Shown: one piece after another, positions 8,247 through 15,749 of the stretch
Layout: every line of letters starts with the position of its first letter
How positions within the stretch are numbered: the stretch's first letter is position 1
Assembly (NCBI GenBank): GCA_020853075.1
Contig: JADYZS010000047.1
Location: 1-33,504 of the forward strand
Origin: Anaerolineae bacterium
GTDB lineage: Bacteria > Chloroflexota > Anaerolineae > JADYZS01
Direction: 5' to 3'
DNA length: 33,504 bases
Notes under the pieces: model-generated
Databases searched by the model: none
Told to the model about the DNA's origin: nothing
Seen by the model: the letters and a program-made list of their open reading frames with translations, nothing else
Made by a program: the position numbers and the translations under genes

Positions 8247-9071
8247 CTACGGCCCCACCTTCGTCGGGATCTGGTAACGGTTGATAAGATAGTCCACATC
8301 TACCGGCTCTGCCGGAAGGGGGCGCTCCATACCTGGCGCGCGCAGGACTACGTCCATGATACCGCCGGCATCCTTCACGTATTTCAATACCAGGGCGTCT
8401 TGCGCGCTCACCGCCAGCAGCAGCGCGTCCGGAGCGCGCGTATCACCACCTGTGGGGGTTCTGCCGGCCACGATAGCCGAGATGGTTACGTTCTGGAGCA
8501 GATTGAAGGTCGCTTGCTCCTTCTCGCGTATCACCACCGTTCCGCTGGTTGTGCCTCCTGCTTCGCTAGGTGTAGTAACCTGGGTGCCGCGATTGGCGGG
8601 GAACTCCAGCGAAAAGAGGAGGTCCACGTGGTCGCCGGGCTTCAGAACACCCACGCGGCTCATCAGGTCCTGAGCGGGGATCGCCATCAGCACTTCGTCT
8701 GCCGCGACAACCAGAGCCAACCGTCCATCGGCAGAGGTGACGTTAGGATCCAAGAGGCGTTGGGCCAGGACAACCTCGCCTGGATAGAGGTCCACCAGCG
8801 TCAGGCGGCCGGCGGCCTGTTCCACCTCGCGGATAGCCCCTTCGGGCACGGAATCTACCGGGATGTCCTTCAGTTGCAGGTCACCGGCGCTCAGAAGTGA
8901 TCGCACCGCGAGCGCCCGCGCCGCGACTACCACTTTTACCCTCGGTTGCACAACCTCCTGACCTGTGCGCTGGGCCGTGGCCCTTGTCAGGCTGATGAAG
9001 GCGACGAAGCCCGCCAAAACCGCAACAACCAAGCCGGCCGTTAGCCACAGGAGACCTCGCAAACGTCCCAT
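8247..9071 (-). CDS. cpaB: Flp pilus assembly protein CpaB / RcpC (SAF domain)
   Basis: This 274-residue protein has an N-terminal membrane anchor (about 5-27, 'LLWLTAGLVVAVLAGFVAFI'), then a SAF domain (about 45-112; 'VVVAARALAVRSLLSAGDLQLKDIP', 'YPGEVVLAQRLL') and an RcpC/CpaB domain (about 115-235; 'LALVVAADEVLMAIPAQDL', 'VLKPGDHVDLLF'). CpaB is a periplasmic or extracytoplasmic Tad subunit, usually thought to work with the secretin CpaC; no secretin is present here, as expected for a single-membrane cell. GGAGG at 5 nt supports the start. Confidence 0.9.
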   Translation of the reverse strand: MGRLRGLLWLTAGLVVAVLAGFVAFISLTRATAQRTGQEVVQPRVKVVVAARALAVRSLLSAGDLQLKDIPVDSVPEGAIREVEQAAGRLTLVDLYPGEVVLAQRLLDPNVTSADGRLALVVAADEVLMAIPAQDLMSRVGVLKPGDHVDLLFSLEFPANRGTQVTTPSEAGGTTSGTVVIREKEQATFNLLQNVTISAIVAGRTPTGGDTRAPDALLLAVSAQDALVLKYVKDAGGIMDVVLRAPGMERPLPAEPVDVDYLINRYQIPTKVGP

Positions 9072-9123
9072 GCTACCCTCCTGAGAATCTGTGTACCATC
9101 ATCCCCTGGCTCTACCTGGAAAA

Positions 9124-9189
9124 AGCGGCGGCACACCTGCTCGTCGCAGCCCGCTGCCGCAGGCTCTTTCGCAAGGCGTGTCCGCCGCT
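9124..9189. repeat. Inverted repeat in the tadG-cpaB gap
   Basis: AGCGGCGG at 9124-9131 and CCGCCGCT at 9182-9189 can pair around a G+C-rich centre in the 176-nt gap between the tadG-like gene and cpaB. No T-run follows on either strand, so it is more likely an mRNA processing or stability structure than a terminator. The rest of the gap shows nothing recognisable apart from the cpaB ribosome site. Confidence 0.4.
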
Positions 9190-9247
9190 GAGGAGCGCAA
9201 GGCTATTCGCAAGCCCTGGCGTTACCTCCTCTATGGAGCCAGGTGTG

Positions 9248-10351
9248 CTATTGTATCAAACGCAAGCGGATACGGTCAAAGATCGTTTGGTAGATCGCCA
9301 GGAGATCGCCGGCAGTGGGCGCATAAAATGCTTCGCCGTTGGTTATGTCGGCGATATCCTGCATCAAGCCCATGTCGGCGTTGTCACCCAGGCCGATGGC
9401 ATAGATGACAATGTTGTTTTGCGCGGCGATGTCTGCCTGGTTGCGTGTTGAGCTCTGTGCGGCAGCACAGGTGCCCGTTGGGCTGGAGCAGCAGTCAATG
9501 CCTTCATTTGGCACTTTGTTCGGGAGCCCATCGGTTAGGAAGACAATGATGCGCAACGCGTTGGCCCGTCCGCGCGGGCTTATCAGTTCGTTTTTCCCTG
9601 TTGCGATGCCTCCTGGTGCGTTGGTACAGCCGTTCGCCGTCAACACATCAAGGGCAGATTTTACCGCCGGGAAATTAGAAGTCAGTTGTTGATTGAGGGT
9701 CGCGTTATCCGCATACGATGCCAGGCCCATGTGGGTCAGGTTGGGGTTGTTCATATCCACGAAGGCTTTGGCCGCGTCCTTTGCGTCGGTGATGGGTTGC
9801 GGTGGTAAGGTCCAAACGCCACCACAGGCGATACAAGATGACTCGCTGGCGCCACAAGGGATGCTACACGAGTCGTCATCCATGCTGCCGGAGCGGTCAA
9901 AAACCAACATGATGTCCAGAGGCGAGAAGCCGCCCCCCGCCGTCCCTGCCGCGCTGATGGTGTTGAATCCTACCACACCGGCGAAGATGGTGGGGAAGGT
10001 CGTCCTGGCGATGACCTTGATGCCAGTAGCATTGGCAGGGACGGGCCCGCCGCCGACTACTTCGTTGCCGGGAAGGTAGTATGCCTCAAAAGACAGCGCC
10101 CGGTTCTGATTGATGGCGTATTCGTACACCGCGTCATAGACATCGTCGTCAATGCCGCCGTCGGCCAGAACCCAGGCTCCCGCCAGGGCTGCGGCGTCGG
10201 CGGCATTCTGCATCCGGCGCCGCTCTGTGTAGGCCAGACCAAAATCAATCGCCAGGGCCAATATGGAAAGGAGCGCGAGGGTGCTGAGTGCCACCAGGAT
10301 CAGCGACTGTCCACTTTCGTTACGCTCGCTTCTTTTCGTAAGCGGCCTCAT
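9248..10351 (-). CDS. tadG: TadG-like pseudopilin with von Willebrand A domain
   Basis: This protein of 367 aa from ATG 10351 has a TadE/TadG-type N-terminus: polar 'RNESGQSLILVALSTLALLSILALAIDFG' (about 10-40) followed by 'RRRMQNAADAAALAGA', the Tad pseudopilin N-motif. A vWA domain begins near 145 with the metal-site DRSGS (about 152-156) and the later 'FLTDGLPN'. An insert just after the MIDAS holds four cysteines (C-x3-C-x6-C-x2-C), with more near 242 and 285. TadG proteins with vWA domains are thought to sit at the pilus tip or in the wall and bind surfaces. An upstream GTG would add two residues; the ATG has GAGG at 6 nt. It follows tadE after 26 nt. Confidence 0.88.
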   Translation of the reverse strand: MRPLTKRSERNESGQSLILVALSTLALLSILALAIDFGLAYTERRRMQNAADAAALAGAWVLADGGIDDDVYDAVYEYAINQNRALSFEAYYLPGNEVVGGGPVPANATGIKVIARTTFPTIFAGVVGFNTISAAGTAGGGFSPLDIMLVFDRSGSMDDDSCSIPCGASESSCIACGGVWTLPPQPITDAKDAAKAFVDMNNPNLTHMGLASYADNATLNQQLTSNFPAVKSALDVLTANGCTNAPGGIATGKNELISPRGRANALRIIVFLTDGLPNKVPNEGIDCCSSPTGTCAAAQSSTRNQADIAAQNNIVIYAIGLGDNADMGLMQDIADITNGEAFYAPTAGDLLAIYQTIFDRIRLRLIQ

Positions 10352-10377
10352 AGCCACCTCTCACCCGTTGCCCCTGC

Positions 10378-10764
10378 CTACTCTATCTGCATGGTGGAGA
10401 CGCTGTTGAGCCGGAGGGTTGGATTTCCTCCCGCGATCTCCATGACAAAGCCGGTGATCAGGCTTACGTCGTAAATCGCTTCTACCCGGATGGTGTTGCC
10501 CCCTGGCCGGGTGATGTTGATTTGCAACGCGCCGCTGCTGAGCCCCGAAGTCAAGCGACGGGCCGCCGCCTCAATACCGGCGTCGTCGGTGGGATGGACG
10601 ATGCCGTAGCGGGCCCCTTCGCGCGTAGCGTTGGCAATCGTGTCATAAGAAAAAATGATGATCCCAAAGTCAATGATACCGAAAAGAAGCAAGAAAAGGA
10701 GGGGCAAAATGATGGCGAATTCTACGACCTCTTGCCCTTTATCGCTTCGCAAGCGTTTCCACAT
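10378..10764 (-). CDS. tadE: TadE-like pseudopilin
   Basis: A 128-residue protein whose N-terminus 'KGQEVVEFAIILPLLFLLLFGIIDFG' has the G-x4-E-x-A pattern of a prepilin-type cleavage site followed by one membrane helix, then 'ANATREGARYG', the TadE signature. The small C-terminal domain (60-128) is beta-rich. TadE is a minor pseudopilin processed by TadV and needed for Flp pilus formation. GAGG lies 10 nt upstream. It stands between a second TadE-like gene and the vWA TadG-like gene. Confidence 0.9.
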   Translation of the reverse strand: MWKRLRSDKGQEVVEFAIILPLLFLLLFGIIDFGIIIFSYDTIANATREGARYGIVHPTDDAGIEAAARRLTSGLSSGALQINITRPGGNTIRVEAIYDVSLITGFVMEIAGGNPTLRLNSVSTMQIE

Positions 10765-10776
10765 CGGCGTTTTTCC

Positions 10777-11163
10777 TCAGCGGGCGCGGAACACCGCAGT
10801 TGCCTGCAGCGGTATACTACCGCTCCCCAAGACGCCTCCCATCACCAGAGAGAAGTTCATCTGCACGGTGACTCGCACCGGATTCCCCGATCCGCTTTGC
10901 GTTACCGAGCAGGTTGCCGTAGAGAGGTCCACGCCGCTGGTGCTGGCCTCGTTCACGACGGTAGTGCAGATTCTGCCGGTGTCCCACGGATAATTGACGC
11001 CGACGCGGGCCCCTTCGCGCGCGGCGTTCAGCATTGTGATGTAAGTGTGGTAGGCGCGGCCAACGTCCACCACGCCCGCCAGTATCAACAGCAGGAGGGG
11101 GACAATGATGGCTGTTTCTAACAAACTAGCGCCCACCTCGCGGGGGCGCTTGTCTTGCAGCAT
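10777..11163 (-). CDS. Second TadE-like pseudopilin
   Basis: From the ATG at 11163 the product is 128 residues, the same length as its neighbour. 'REVGASLLETAIIVPLLLLILAGVVDVG' gives the prepilin-like G-x4-E site and helix (about 8-36) and 'TMLNAAREGARVGVNYP' the TadE signature. The frame stays open upstream to 11325, but the extra 54 residues are polar, unlike any TadE leader, and have no ribosome site, while GGGGAG precedes 11163 at about 12 nt. It is likely a paralogue of the next tadE gene, from which it is separated by only 12 nt. Confidence 0.85.
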   Translation of the reverse strand: MLQDKRPREVGASLLETAIIVPLLLLILAGVVDVGRAYHTYITMLNAAREGARVGVNYPWDTGRICTTVVNEASTSGVDLSTATCSVTQSGSGNPVRVTVQMNFSLVMGGVLGSGSIPLQATAVFRAR

Positions 11164-11344
11164 AATCTTTGCTTGCTCCCCATGGTGGGAAAAGGAGCCG
11201 ATCCGGTGGGCTCGCTTAGATCCCCGCAAGTCGCCCCGTTCATCGCGAGGCCACTTTTGTTGCATGATGGTACAGGGGGGCAGCACTTGGCTGGGGGCCC
11301 TTCGTATTGGCTGCCCCCCTCCCAAGGCCCGAAGGCCGTATGGG

Positions 11345-11533
11345 CTATTTGGTGAGCTCGGTCACAGCCTTCTGGAGAGCCGTGCTGACCGCATTGGCAA
11401 CCTGCGGGAAGACCGCGACCAGGGCTACGGCGACGAGAAGGACGAGCAGGGCATATTCCACCACGTCCTGCCCCTCTTCATCGCGCAGCGCGCGCAGCAT
11501 ATTGACAATGCGAAGATAGAAGAGTTCTACCAC
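11345..11533 (-). CDS. flp: Flp/Fap major pilin precursor
   Basis: A short prepilin of 62 residues if started at the GTG at 11533, where AGGAGG sits 8 nt upstream. The leader VVELFYLRIVNMLRALRDEEG ends in Gly21, followed by QDVVEYALLVLLVAVALVAV: Glu at +5 and Tyr at +6 after the cleavage glycine, the Flp hallmark, then a single hydrophobic helix and a short amphipathic tail. A longer frame to ATG 11614 would run through a perfect hairpin (11606-11629) and has no ribosome site, so it is rejected. As first gene of the locus it would be the most abundant product. Confidence 0.9.
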   Translation of the reverse strand: MVELFYLRIVNMLRALRDEEGQDVVEYALLVLLVAVALVAVFPQVANAVSTALQKAVTELTK

Positions 11534-12010
11534 GTTCTGTTCCTCCTGGGGCAGCGCCCCTGTCTTTGAATCGCAGTGCAAGCGTTCCCAGAGCGATAAT
11601 GCAGAAACGCCCACTTTCTGGTGGGCGTTATCCTCATCGTGTGACTTGATACCAGCGGCGCTCCCACGTTAAATGTTGGCGAATGGGGCTAATGGCCTAT
11701 TGAAGTCGGCGCGCCTCTATGATATGCTGTCAGCACACGAAGGGTTCCGCCCGGACCCAGGTGCCATGGCCCCGGTAGTTGCCGCTACAAGGGGCCGCTT
11801 TTTGCTTCTTGGGTAATTCTGTTACCAAGAGGCCGACGCAGAACGGATTAATCCTGTTCCCCGTCGGCGCGTTGTAGCATAGGCCCCCTCCCTGCTACAC
11901 TGCATCATCCGGGCTTGCAGTCCCCCCTGTGCTGTCTGCCCTATGATGGTACGTTAGCCTGCCGCCCCCAGTGCTCCCCCTGCGTCAGACCCACGTTTAA
12001 CCAAGTGTCT
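11534..12010 (-). ncRNA. Long structured 5' leader of the flp mRNA
   Basis: A consensus promoter at 12017-12045 predicts a transcript start near 12010 and a leader of about 480 nt before the flp GTG. It contains no convincing gene but several stem-loops: CATCATaGGGC with GCCCggATGATG near 11945-11905; GCCGACG/CGTCGGC at 11832-11868 with an inner palindrome GGATTAATCC; a CTTGG-TAA stem at 11808-11829; GGCCCC/GGGGCC with inner GTAG/CTAC at 11768-11796; GGGTTCC/GGACCC at 11742-11758; and AACGCCCAC/GTGGGCGTT (perfect, 6-nt loop) at 11606-11629. A regulatory leader or an independent small RNA upstream of flp are both possible. No known riboswitch class was recognised. Confidence 0.5.
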
Positions 12011-12016
12011 ATGGCG

Positions 12017-12045
12017 ATTATATACAATAACGCAACCACTGTCAA
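12017..12045 (-). promoter_or_regulatory. Consensus sigma-70 promoter reading toward flp
   Basis: On the minus strand TTGACA (12040-12045) and TATAAT (12017-12022) are separated by exactly 17 nt. Both hexamers are perfect, in a locally A+T-rich patch within G+C-rich DNA. It points at the Tad locus and is the best promoter in the window. Confidence 0.8.
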
Positions 12046-12136
12046 TACCCTTACCTTACAAGTAGTTTACAAAGGGCACAGGGGGTTGACAAGGGATGTC
12101 CTGCTAACAACTGGTGCGAGGACTATCTAAATAAGC

Positions 12137-12197
12137 GGTCAGCGGATAGGGCGCGGATTAGCGGATATCGCCGCCGCGCGAAGGCTATCCGCTGACC
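12137..12197. repeat. TCAGCGGAT repeat, family 2, copy A
   Basis: GGTCAGCGGATAG (12137-12149) and CTATCCGCTGACC (12185-12197) are perfect 13-bp inverted arms; the left half also contains an internal GCGGATTAGCGGATA. The same arms and internal motif occur at 13906-13972, 16521-16611 and 20064-20286, all between genes, which marks a dispersed palindromic repeat family. Confidence 0.85.
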
Positions 12198-12230
12198 CTG
12201 CCGTTCCATCATTTTATCCGGTGGTTCCTT

Positions 12231-12259
12231 TTGCGGCGCGGCCCCGGCTAGACTATAAT
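12231..12259 (+). promoter_or_regulatory. Promoter of the GT-C-like membrane protein gene
   Basis: TTGCGG (12231-12236), a 17-nt spacer and a perfect TATAAT (12254-12259) predict transcription from about 12266, giving a leader of about 50 nt before the start at 12317. Confidence 0.5.
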
Positions 12260-12316
12260 GGCAAGAGAGACCGGGTTCCTGGATCTCTTCCACGGTGAAC
12301 CGTTGCTCCGGATGCG

Positions 12317-13894
12317 ATGGCTATGCCCGACCATACAGACGAACAGGTAGCAAGATACCTTCCGACTCCGCAGGACGGCCCCGGCTGGTGGACGCGGTTC
12401 CAGGCCGCGCTGGGCCACCTGGTCACCGGCAAACTGTCCCTGGATGATCTGTGGCTGCTCGTGGTTCCTCTGGGCATGATTATGTTGTTGGGCCTGGAAC
12501 AGATCCGGCCTCACGACTTCTGGTGGCATCTGCGAAGCGGCCAGATCATCGTGGAGAATGGCTCCCTCCTGAGAGCCGACCTTTTCAGTTTCACCCGGTA
12601 CGGTTCTTCCTACACGACCCAGTATTGGCTGGCAGAGGTTGTCCTCTATCTCCTTTACCGACTCGGTGGGCTCCCCCTCGTCATATTCTGCCATGCCATC
12701 CTCATAGCCTGTGGGTACGTGCTCGTTGAGGCGGCCTCCCTGCGGTTGGCCGGCGGAGACGTGCGGGCGGCGGCCCTGGCTACCGTCGCGGCGATGGCTC
12801 TCGGTATGATGAACTGGACGGTGCGACCTCAATCCTTCTCGTTTTTGCTCTTCGGTGTGCTGGTTTGGATCCTGGAGACGCACCGGGCGCGGGGAGGACG
12901 GGTGATCTGGGCTGTTGTGCCGTTGTTTGCCCTGTGGTCTAACATGCACGCCGTCTATGCCTTCGGCATAGCGCTGCTGGCCGTCTATGTCCTGTCTCAC
13001 CTGTTTGCGGATTACGTGCAACACCGCTCGCTTGGGCAACAGACGCGCCCGTTGCTTGGGGCTGGTGTCGCCTCGTTGTTTGCCTTGTCCCTCAATCCTG
13101 GCGGCCTCCGGGCTATCGCTGCTTATCTCTCTAGCCTACTCCAAAGCAGCGTCGTGCAGAACAGCATTATAGAGTGGCAGCCCCTGTCTATAAGAGAAAC
13201 AGATGGGCAGGTGTTTGTTGTGACGGTGGTTCTGTTTCTTCTGTTGGCCTTCCATCGCCGCGTCTCTTTGCCACTCTACCTGGTTGCCGGGATGCTCCTC
13301 CTCGGCATCTTAAGCCTCTACACGCGGCGGGTATCCCCCTGGTTCGGGATGGCGGCTGCCCCCGCCTTTGCATTGGTCCTGGCCACACCGGCAAACTGGT
13401 TCTACCAGAAAACCCCGTTCCGGTCTGGGGGAGGGTCGCGCCTGTTTAATTACCTCTTTGTGGGGGCGCTGACTCTCCTTCTCGTCGCACGCTTGCCGTG
13501 GTTGCGGCCATACCTGCCGTTACCTCCTGAGAAGCGTTCCTACATTGCGGGCACCGAGACCCCTGTGCAGGCCGCCGTGGCCCTCTGTCGCCTCGGCCCT
13601 GGCCTGCGACCTTTCAACAACATGGTGTATGGCAGTTACTTGATCTGGGCTTGCCCGGAGGTGCCCGTATTCATAGACCCGCGCGTGGAGCTATATCCTG
13701 ATCGCATCTGGTACGATTATTTCCTGGTGGGCAGCGGACAGTTCGGTTGGGAGAAGGTGTTGGCCGGCTATGGCGTCAACGCCATCATTGTAGATAAGGT
13801 GGAGCAAGGGATACTCATTGCTGCGGTCAGGGCGTCGGGGAACTGGCAACTTATCTACGAAGACGACCACACGGCGCTTTACCATTTGCCCTAG
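12317..13894 (+). CDS. Polytopic membrane protein, GT-C glycosyltransferase-like
   Basis: A 525-residue protein with about ten hydrophobic segments between residues 45 and 405 and a soluble C-terminal domain of about 110 residues. The first external loop contains 'RPHDFWWHLRSGQIIVENG' and 'FSFTRYGSSYTTQYWLAEV', reminiscent of the acidic catalytic loop in GT-C enzymes that use polyprenol-linked sugars; the C-terminus ('FNNMVYGSYLIWACPEVPVFIDPRVELYP') resembles the extracytoplasmic domain of such proteins. Substrate and product cannot be deduced. The start could be codon 1 or codon 3 (ATGGCTATG); neither has a clear ribosome site. A repeat (13906-13972) follows the stop. Confidence 0.65.
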   Translation: MAMPDHTDEQVARYLPTPQDGPGWWTRFQAALGHLVTGKLSLDDLWLLVVPLGMIMLLGLEQIRPHDFWWHLRSGQIIVENGSLLRADLFSFTRYGSSYTTQYWLAEVVLYLLYRLGGLPLVIFCHAILIACGYVLVEAASLRLAGGDVRAAALATVAAMALGMMNWTVRPQSFSFLLFGVLVWILETHRARGGRVIWAVVPLFALWSNMHAVYAFGIALLAVYVLSHLFADYVQHRSLGQQTRPLLGAGVASLFALSLNPGGLRAIAAYLSSLLQSSVVQNSIIEWQPLSIRETDGQVFVVTVVLFLLLAFHRRVSLPLYLVAGMLLLGILSLYTRRVSPWFGMAAAPAFALVLATPANWFYQKTPFRSGGGSRLFNYLFVGALTLLLVARLPWLRPYLPLPPEKRSYIAGTETPVQAAVALCRLGPGLRPFNNMVYGSYLIWACPEVPVFIDPRVELYPDRIWYDYFLVGSGQFGWEKVLAGYGVNAIIVDKVEQGILIAAVRASGNWQLIYEDDHTALYHLP

Positions 13895-13905
13895 AGGCGA
13901 CGAGG

Positions 13906-13972
13906 GTCAGCGGATGCCTGCGGCGTAGCGGATTAGCGGATAGTCCCTCGTAGAGAGGCGTCATCCGCTGAC
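13906..13972. repeat. TCAGCGGAT repeat, family 2, copy B
   Basis: GTCAGCGGATG (13906-13916) pairs with CATCCGCTGAC (13962-13972). Between the arms is GCGGATTAGCGGATA as in copy A. It starts 12 nt after the upstream stop codon and could fold in the 3' end of that mRNA. Confidence 0.85.
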
Positions 13973-14078
13973 TTGAAAATAGCCTCGCGGTCATTCCCTG
14001 TGCCGGTCTTCGCCCGGCCAGGGCGGAGTACCGGCTGAGCGGGTTAACCCCCAAGACTACCGCCTAGAGCCATGACCA

Positions 14079-14292
14079 GCGAAGAATCTCACACCACTCC
14101 GAGATGCTTCGGCCCACAGTGTGCCGATCTGCCGGGCACACTGTGGGCCCGGCAAACTGCGGGCCTCAGCACCGTTCGTGCCGCGAGCAGCGGCGGCACG
14201 CCGGCCGTTCGCCTTGGCGTGCCCGCCAGGGCACGGCACAGGGTGCGAGACGGCATGACATTTTCATGCGAGGTGGTGAAGAGAGTTCATGT
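14079..14292. repeat. Palindrome-rich, MITE-like intergenic segment
   Basis: The gap 13895-14401 holds no gene. This part contains a perfect 15-bp hairpin, GGCCCACAGTGTGCC (14111-14125) with GGCACACTGTGGGCC (14135-14149), and a smaller GTGCCC-gcca-GGGCAC near 14219-14234. Its ends are imperfect inverted copies (GAAGAATCTCACACCACT-like at the left; the complement of GGTGGTGAAGAGAGTTC at the right), as in a small non-autonomous element. No target duplication was recognised, so element status is tentative. Confidence 0.45.
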
Positions 14293-14300
14293 TGACTAAT

Positions 14301-14336
14301 CCGTTGCTTGCACCTCGTCGGCGCAAGCCGACAGGC
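14301..14336. repeat. GCTTGCACC...GCAAGCCGACAGGC repeat, family 3, short copy
   Basis: CCGTTGCTTGCACC and CGGCGCAAGCCGACAGGC match the ends of a longer sequence at 20162-20232 (CCGTCGCTTGCACC and CGGCGCAAGCCAACAGGC), where extra DNA separates the halves. Within this copy GTCGGC-gcaa-GCCGAC forms a perfect hairpin. Confidence 0.65.
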
Positions 14337-14401
14337 TACTTATCAGCTGATCGGGAATCCCCCCCCCATATTTTTAGGATAGGTACTTAAGGTGAGATAC
14401 G

Positions 14402-15631
14402 ATGATCGTTCGGCTCCGACGCAACAGACCGCTGAAACTGGCACTTTTGCTGATCCTCGCGGCCATTCTTGTAAGGCAGAGCCTTCACGCCATCGGTAGC
14501 GCCGATCCCCACAGTGATGATTTCATCCAGTATTGGGCGGCAGGGCGGCTTGTGCTCATCGGTGGCAATCCCTACCTGCCTGCGGATGAGCAACTCCTTT
14601 CCGTGCCAGAGGCTGTGGATTGGTTGCGGGTGGAACGGGTCATCACGTATCTGCCACCCTGGGCGTTATCTTCCTTCGTACCTATCGGCTTTGTTTCTTT
14701 TTCCACTGCTCGCTTCATCTGGCTATTGGTCAGCTTGGGGCTGATTCTTGTCTGCGGAGACTGCCTTTGGCATCTCTATGGTGGCCCGGCCCGTTATAAG
14801 TGGCTGGCTCCCTGCCTCTGTGCTACCTTCTTTCCTGCCGTCAGCGCATGGCGTAATGGGCAGATTGGGCCTTTGATCCTGGCAGGTGTTGTTGCCTTCT
14901 TGTATTTTCAGAAGCGACAGCGATGGGGCTGGGCCGCGGTGGCCGCTCTCGTGATGGCTTTCAAGCCTCACCCGATCTATCTGGTGTGGATAGCCCTCTG
15001 CATTTGGATCTTCCGGTACCGGCTCTGGCGGTTGTCTCTGATGATAGCGGCTGCCGTAGCGATTGCGACGGCGATCACGTTGGCGTTTAACCCCTACGTG
15101 ATCGGCCAATACGCCAACGCCTTAGCGCGCGTGTCACCGTTTTACTGGGGGACACCTACTCTCGGATCAATTCTGCGGTTGGCGTTTGGCTGGGAGTATT
15201 CCTGGCTACCCTTCATCGCGCCGGCCTTGGGGATCATCTGGCTGGGGCTCTACCAGGGACGACGTAAGGGGATCTGGCAGTGGCTGGAGGAGATGCCTTT
15301 GCTACTCCTCGTATCGGTCACCACCAGTTGGTATGGCTGGCCGGTAGATCAGGTCGTCTTGTTACCGGCGGTGATGCAGGTTGCCGTCTGGAGCACAACG
15401 AGTCCCCGGCGTGCGGCTGCCATCGTTTCCCTCGTGGTGTATCTGGTAATCAACGGTGTGCTTCTGGTGATGAACCAGTTGGCGGTAAACCAGTTCCATT
15501 TCTATTGGCTGGCGCCGGCACTGTTAGTGGGTTACGTCAGCGCGCGCCGGGGTTTCCGGCGTGAGGAAGAGGTCGCTGCGCTCTCGCGCGCCGAACGCGC
15601 CTCTGAGCCGGCCGGCCAATATGGACGGTAA
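14402..15631 (+). CDS. GT87-family (DUF2029) polyprenol-sugar-dependent glycosyltransferase
   Basis: A 409-residue integral membrane protein with about ten helices. The first external loop 'DPHSDDFIQYWAAGRLVLIGGNPYLP' (about 35-60) is the characteristic DUF2029/GT87 motif with the acidic pair taken to be catalytic; 'ITYLPPWALSSFVPIG' and 'NGQIGPLILAGVVAFLYF' follow as in family members. GT87 enzymes transfer mannose or related sugars from polyprenyl phosphate to envelope glycans. AAGGTGA at 6 nt supports the start. It lies downstream of another GT-C-like gene but across a 507-nt gap of repeats, so it may have its own promoter. A strong terminator follows. Confidence 0.85.
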   Translation: MIVRLRRNRPLKLALLLILAAILVRQSLHAIGSADPHSDDFIQYWAAGRLVLIGGNPYLPADEQLLSVPEAVDWLRVERVITYLPPWALSSFVPIGFVSFSTARFIWLLVSLGLILVCGDCLWHLYGGPARYKWLAPCLCATFFPAVSAWRNGQIGPLILAGVVAFLYFQKRQRWGWAAVAALVMAFKPHPIYLVWIALCIWIFRYRLWRLSLMIAAAVAIATAITLAFNPYVIGQYANALARVSPFYWGTPTLGSILRLAFGWEYSWLPFIAPALGIIWLGLYQGRRKGIWQWLEEMPLLLLVSVTTSWYGWPVDQVVLLPAVMQVAVWSTTSPRRAAAIVSLVVYLVINGVLLVMNQLAVNQFHFYWLAPALLVGYVSARRGFRREEEVAALSRAERASEPAGQYGR

Positions 15632-15656
15632 CCTGTGTGCTGGGCCATCCATAGCA

Positions 15657-15688
15657 ACGAGGGGATGTTCCGAGACATCCCCTCGTTT
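15657..15688. terminator. Intrinsic, bidirectional terminator between GT87 and M50 genes
   Basis: ACGAGGGGATGT (15657-15668) and ACATCCCCTCGT (15675-15686) form a perfect 12-bp stem with a 6-nt loop; short T tracts (TTT, or AA on the far side) flank it. It lies 26 nt after one stop and about 60 nt before the other, between convergent genes. Confidence 0.7.
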
Positions 15689-15749
15689 GGCAATGGACCG
15701 TCCGGTGGGCCCCCGCGCCCCGAAACGGCAAATGGGGTAGGTAAATAGC

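Noticed and set aside
11535..11614. Upstream extension of the flp frame to ATG 11614
   Set aside because: It crosses a perfect hairpin and lacks a ribosome site, while GTG 11533 has AGGAGG at 8 nt and yields the usual short Flp leader.
11700..11870. Possible cyclic-di-GMP riboswitch in the flp leader (a GCAAAAAGC word next to GGCCCC/GGGGCC pairing)
   Set aside because: The GEMM core words (GGGCAAACC, the GAAA tetraloop with its receptor, ACGCAAAGCC in order) are not present; only a loose likeness remains.
12086..12114. Plus-strand TTGACA at 12086-12091 as a promoter for the GT-C-like gene
   Set aside because: No -10 at 16-18 nt (CAACTG or AACTGG). The TTGCGG/TATAAT pair at 12231-12259 is better placed.
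12248..13039. Long open frame antisense to the GT-C-like gene
   Set aside because: Its product is rich in His, Gln, Arg and Pro with no domain, and the opposing frame has clear membrane helices, a promoter and third-position G+C bias; it is a shadow.
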